From Oryzias latipes (taxonomy: Eukaryota > Chordata > Actinopteri > Beloniformes > Adrianichthyidae), in the NCBI RefSeq assembly GCF_002234675.1, contig NC_019872.2:8386950-8450949 (forward strand): 64,000 nucleotides of DNA. Direction: 5' to 3'. The translations under genes were made by a program, and so were the position numbers. Below are positions 61,058-64,000 of the stretch, in pieces. The notes below the pieces were generated by a model, which saw only the letters and a program-made list of their open reading frames with translations, did not search any database and was not told the origin of the DNA. The first letter of the stretch is position 1. The number at the start of each line of letters is the position of its first letter.

Positions 61058-63683
61058 TCAAGACTGTTCGGCGCCTCCATTCATCTCTGCATCTGCCGCT
61101 GCAGCGTTTTCTTGCTCCGGGTCGCCTGGCAGGACGCCTGCAACTGTCTGGATGAGCTCCTCAATCTGCTCCTCTGTCAGCCGCTCCTCACTTTCTTCAA
61201 CCATCTGAAAGGAAATGAGAGCTATGTTAAGATTGCTTTTCTTTGACACAGCTCTTTTTTTGAACTGAGTAGTTTTTTTTGAAGGTTATTCTTCTGACAT
61301 ACCATCTTATATGGGATCATATGAAGCATTGTGGTCCAGTATGTGCTTCCATGTCAGCTGCTTCCTTAATCATGATTTGTTTTTTTGTTTAGCTGAAGTA
61401 ATTCAAATAGCAGGAAAACCACACTTTTCAGGAAAGTATTCCTCTTAAAAATCCATGATCATCGCAAATTTTTGAAGAATTCACAAAACTGCTGGTTTGC
61501 CAGCCTGAAAATTTTTTTTTCTTTTTCTTTTCTTACGTTTTTGCTTTAAATCTTAAATCTACTGTACGTATTGTACTGAACTTCAACGGCAAAACAAACT
61601 ACACATGTTGATTGTGTTACATTCATGCATTGTCTGTGAAAGGAAAATGCAGATTTAAATAAAAATAAATGGAGAACCAATGTGCATATTTTCCATTTCT
61701 CTTTCTAAAACACAATTTGTCATTTTACTTTTCTATATTTCAGTCAGTTTATGGATGGCACCACGTCATTCCTGGCCTTCTTGCTGGTTATTAACTGGAT
61801 CAGTTGTACTCCTTCAAATATAACATGGAATCACCATCACATAATGACACAGTTAACTACCTTGAGATAACTGGGAGATGGACTGCTTTACCTTGTGCTA
61901 TCCTAGGCACTTTAACATTGGGAGTTGGGTCATCTAGACCCACTAGACAGTGCGCTGAACCTTTTTTCTTCAATGATTTATGATCTTCACTGGTGTCCAT
62001 GGATTACATGAAATCTTTCCACCTTTATCCACCTTTGTCATGGTAGGGAGAACACGTCAATGTAAGGGTGGGGTCATCTAAGATAGCACAAGGGTTAAAA
62101 GCATCTCAAAAGTGAGAAGGGCGACATCTGCAGGCTGAGTTTTAGAACTGCATGTTAGTGGATGCTAATGGAAATGGCCTCATTTGTGTTCACTGCAACA
62201 ACTGCTTTATAGCTGCTTTGTATTGAAAAAAATATTTTTATTTTAAAAGGATACAGATTGCAGAGAGACAAATGGTAAACAGGGAGTGCAGTTCTTTAAG
62301 AGGCTCCATATAGTTTTGGAAATTCACTTTTTAAAATGTACTCTAAGAGATAATCTGCTCTAGAATAACTGATTTAGGACAATATATAATTGCTGTTGCA
62401 TTATGAAACCAGATTATTTCTTAATAGAGGGAGCCTTCTACACTTGGCTTTAGGTGAGTAATTATTGGTTGCTAAAAAAGATTTTTTCGGGACACACCAC
62501 ACCCCAGTGAAGCAGCATCAGAAGTCTGCACTCCACATCCTGGTGTTACTCAGTTTGCTAAAAGAACGGCTGGATTTCTCTACTTGATTTTTAGTCAAAT
62601 AGTGCAATGTACCCATTTTAAGGATTAAATATTTCTAAACCCATCACAGCCATAACCTCAACGCTTAGCTAAAGCAATAATAAGGCTTTGCTTAAACGGG
62701 TCATGAGGGTCTTTTTGGTTTGCTGTATAAGGTATTGTTAACATTGTCTTGTAATAGCTGCTTCAATAGATTATTAATGCGTTACAGGAATGGGCTCAAG
62801 CCTGGATTTACTGTGAATTGCCCATTCAAACTAACCCTGCAGACAGGAATAGCATGAAAAAACCAGAGTGGTAGAACCTGTAGGGCAATCTACATGTAAC
62901 AAATGAAGTTGCTGATGGATGCATGTGAAAAAGTGCATGTTTTGGGTTAGATTTGAGCCTTTTTGGGTTGAGTTAACAAAAATACAAATATGAGAAAGAT
63001 CTCATTTGTTATACAGAGCTACCATAGGAATACATGAGTAAATTATTTAGGAAAAAAAGATAAAACATTTAGAAAGACATGAAAAATACTTACAAGCTGA
63101 ATTTCCACTGCACTCTGAGGCCGTTGGTTTAACAGCTGCAGTTTTTCTGCCCTTAAAGAGAGAAAGATGGCAAAATTTTAACTTTGAGACATTTTTATCC
63201 CCAAACTATACATCATTTATTAAGCGGAAATTACAATTGAAGCCCCAGAGGGGTGAAAAATATTATCTTTTAGATACTGACTTGGTCAGCTTCTGAGGCA
63301 TCATGGTGGTGAGGAACTCTCTGACAATTTCAGGACTCTGTCTGCTGCATGGCGTCTTTGACAAATACTTTAGAGTCTGAAAGCAAATGCAGGTGAGAAC
63401 ATGGACTGGATTTGACAACTAAAGCTCAGACAGTATGAATAGTACCCACTTCATACATGATGGTGTTGAGGTCCTGTTGCCCGAGGCTATGTTTGCTTTT
63501 TCCAGCATCTTTCCTCTGTTCTTTCAGGTCGGTGAGAAGTTTGAATACCTGAGACGAAGACATTATTTAGCTTTTCTGAATAATTAATTTCATTACCAGG
63601 CAGGAAAATCAACAAAAACCCTTAATAGACAGTCTTATAGTCTCACCTCATAGTTACTGAGCATGGCCGCGTTTGCATTTTTT
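61058..63683 (-). CDS. crcp: RNA polymerase III subunit RPC9 / CGRP receptor component (CRCP), 5' partial
   Basis: RPC9 is the stalk subunit of RNA polymerase III that pairs with RPC8; the same protein has been described as a component of the CGRP receptor complex. Exons in the window: 63647-63683, 63450-63548, 63282-63376, 63094-63151, 61058-61204; phases agree. Encoded blocks: KNANAAMLSNYE, VFKLLTDLKEQRKDAGKSKH, LKYLSKTPCSRQSPEIVREF, KLTKAEKLQLLNQRPQSAVE and MVEESEERLTEEQIEELI, then an acidic Ala/Glu-rich tail ending MNGGAEQS. This covers nearly all of the roughly 148-residue family protein. The first exon, expected to give only Met-Glu and two bases, is outside the window: the first exon here needs two bases of carried-in phase. 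Next to tpst as in mammals. Confidence 0.94.
61889..62095. mobile_element. MITE family B, copy 2
   Basis: Opposite orientation to the copy at 49193-49397, with CCTTGTGCTATCCTAGGCAC at the left and AGATAGCACAAGGG at the right. TTA is found on both sides, suggesting a 3-bp duplication. Located in the last intron of crcp. Confidence 0.85.
62558..62593. repeat. 36-bp direct repeat, copy 1
   Basis: CTAAAAGAACGGCTGGATTT and the following 16 bases are identical to 63847-63882. A shorter shared block (CACATCCT.GTGTTACT) precedes both. Confidence 0.95.
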
Positions 63684-63846
63684 CTGTGTAAAAAAACCCA
63701 AATAACAATTGTTAAACATTAAATTATGAGATAATTAAAATATCTGTTACCAAAACAAGCTTTATAAGATTGGAATATTTCCCATGTAGTTTATATATTT
63801 AGTAAACATTTTTCTTCTGTGATTTGATCTTCACATCCTTGTGTTA

Positions 63847-63882
63847 CTAAAAGAACGGCTGGATTTCTCTACTTGATTTTTA
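63847..63882. repeat. 36-bp direct repeat, copy 2
   Basis: Exact copy of 62558-62593, about 1.3 kb away, in the crcp intron 5' of the first visible exon. Confidence 0.95.
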
Positions 63883-64000
63883 TTTATATAACGAAATTTT
63901 CTTAATCGGAACCTCAGATCTTCTCTTTAATGAACAGCAATAATTTTTTTTTGTGTTTTCCCTTTTTAAAAACTAGAAACCCATCAATTAGATTATTTTA

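Overview
This window is teleost fish nuclear DNA. It holds intron-rich protein genes with canonical GT-AG splice sites, AT-rich introns, microsatellites, and many relics of DNA transposons typical of fish (hAT, Tc1/mariner, short MITEs). No prokaryotic operon, CRISPR array, rRNA or tRNA gene was seen. I cannot name the species.

Five genes can be rebuilt exon by exon by reading frame, splice site and phase. From left to right they are: (1) pcyox1l, prenylcysteine oxidase-like, minus strand, 7 exons, 502 aa, 8328-13772; (2) tcerg1, transcription elongation regulator with WW and FF domains, minus strand, 21 exons, 1024 aa, 15536-29763; (3) clint1, clathrin interactor 1 (epsinR), minus strand, 12 exons, 661 aa, 33501-42856; (4) a teleost multiple tissue (TMT) opsin, plus strand, 5 exons, about 359 aa, 44832-48364; (5) a TPST1-type tyrosylprotein sulfotransferase, minus strand, 5 coding exons, about 352 aa, 48953-55386. 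A sixth gene, crcp (RNA polymerase III subunit RPC9), minus strand, 61058-63683, runs off the right edge and lacks its first exon. The far left (1-3730) has a possible exon and a possible 5' exon of an unidentified minus-strand gene.

Gene order matches vertebrate synteny. PCYOX1L, TCERG1 and CLINT1 all lie on human 5q32-q33, and CRCP and TPST1 are neighbours on human 7q11. The window therefore joins two ancestral blocks, with the TMT opsin at the junction. The opsin and the sulfotransferase are tail to tail with overlapping predicted 3' ends; clint1 and the opsin are head to head, about 2 kb apart. The genes do not form one pathway. They cover lysosomal thioether oxidation, transcription/splicing coupling, endosome-TGN clathrin traffic, non-visual photoreception, Golgi protein sulfation, and Pol III transcription.

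The rest is mostly transposon-derived. Two related hAT elements have perfect 8-bp target duplications (27167-27878 and 36121-37148) and a third hAT element (49100-50487) carries a nested MITE. A 1.27-kb element with 14-bp perfect inverted ends lies inside an opsin intron. A five-copy MITE family has ends reading AAAGACCCACTC. There are two Tc1/mariner relics and several perfect hairpins. I found no clear evidence of a wholly new biological system; the most unusual items are the opsin's sequence and splice sites, the divergent sulfotransferase C-terminus, and the transposon structures.
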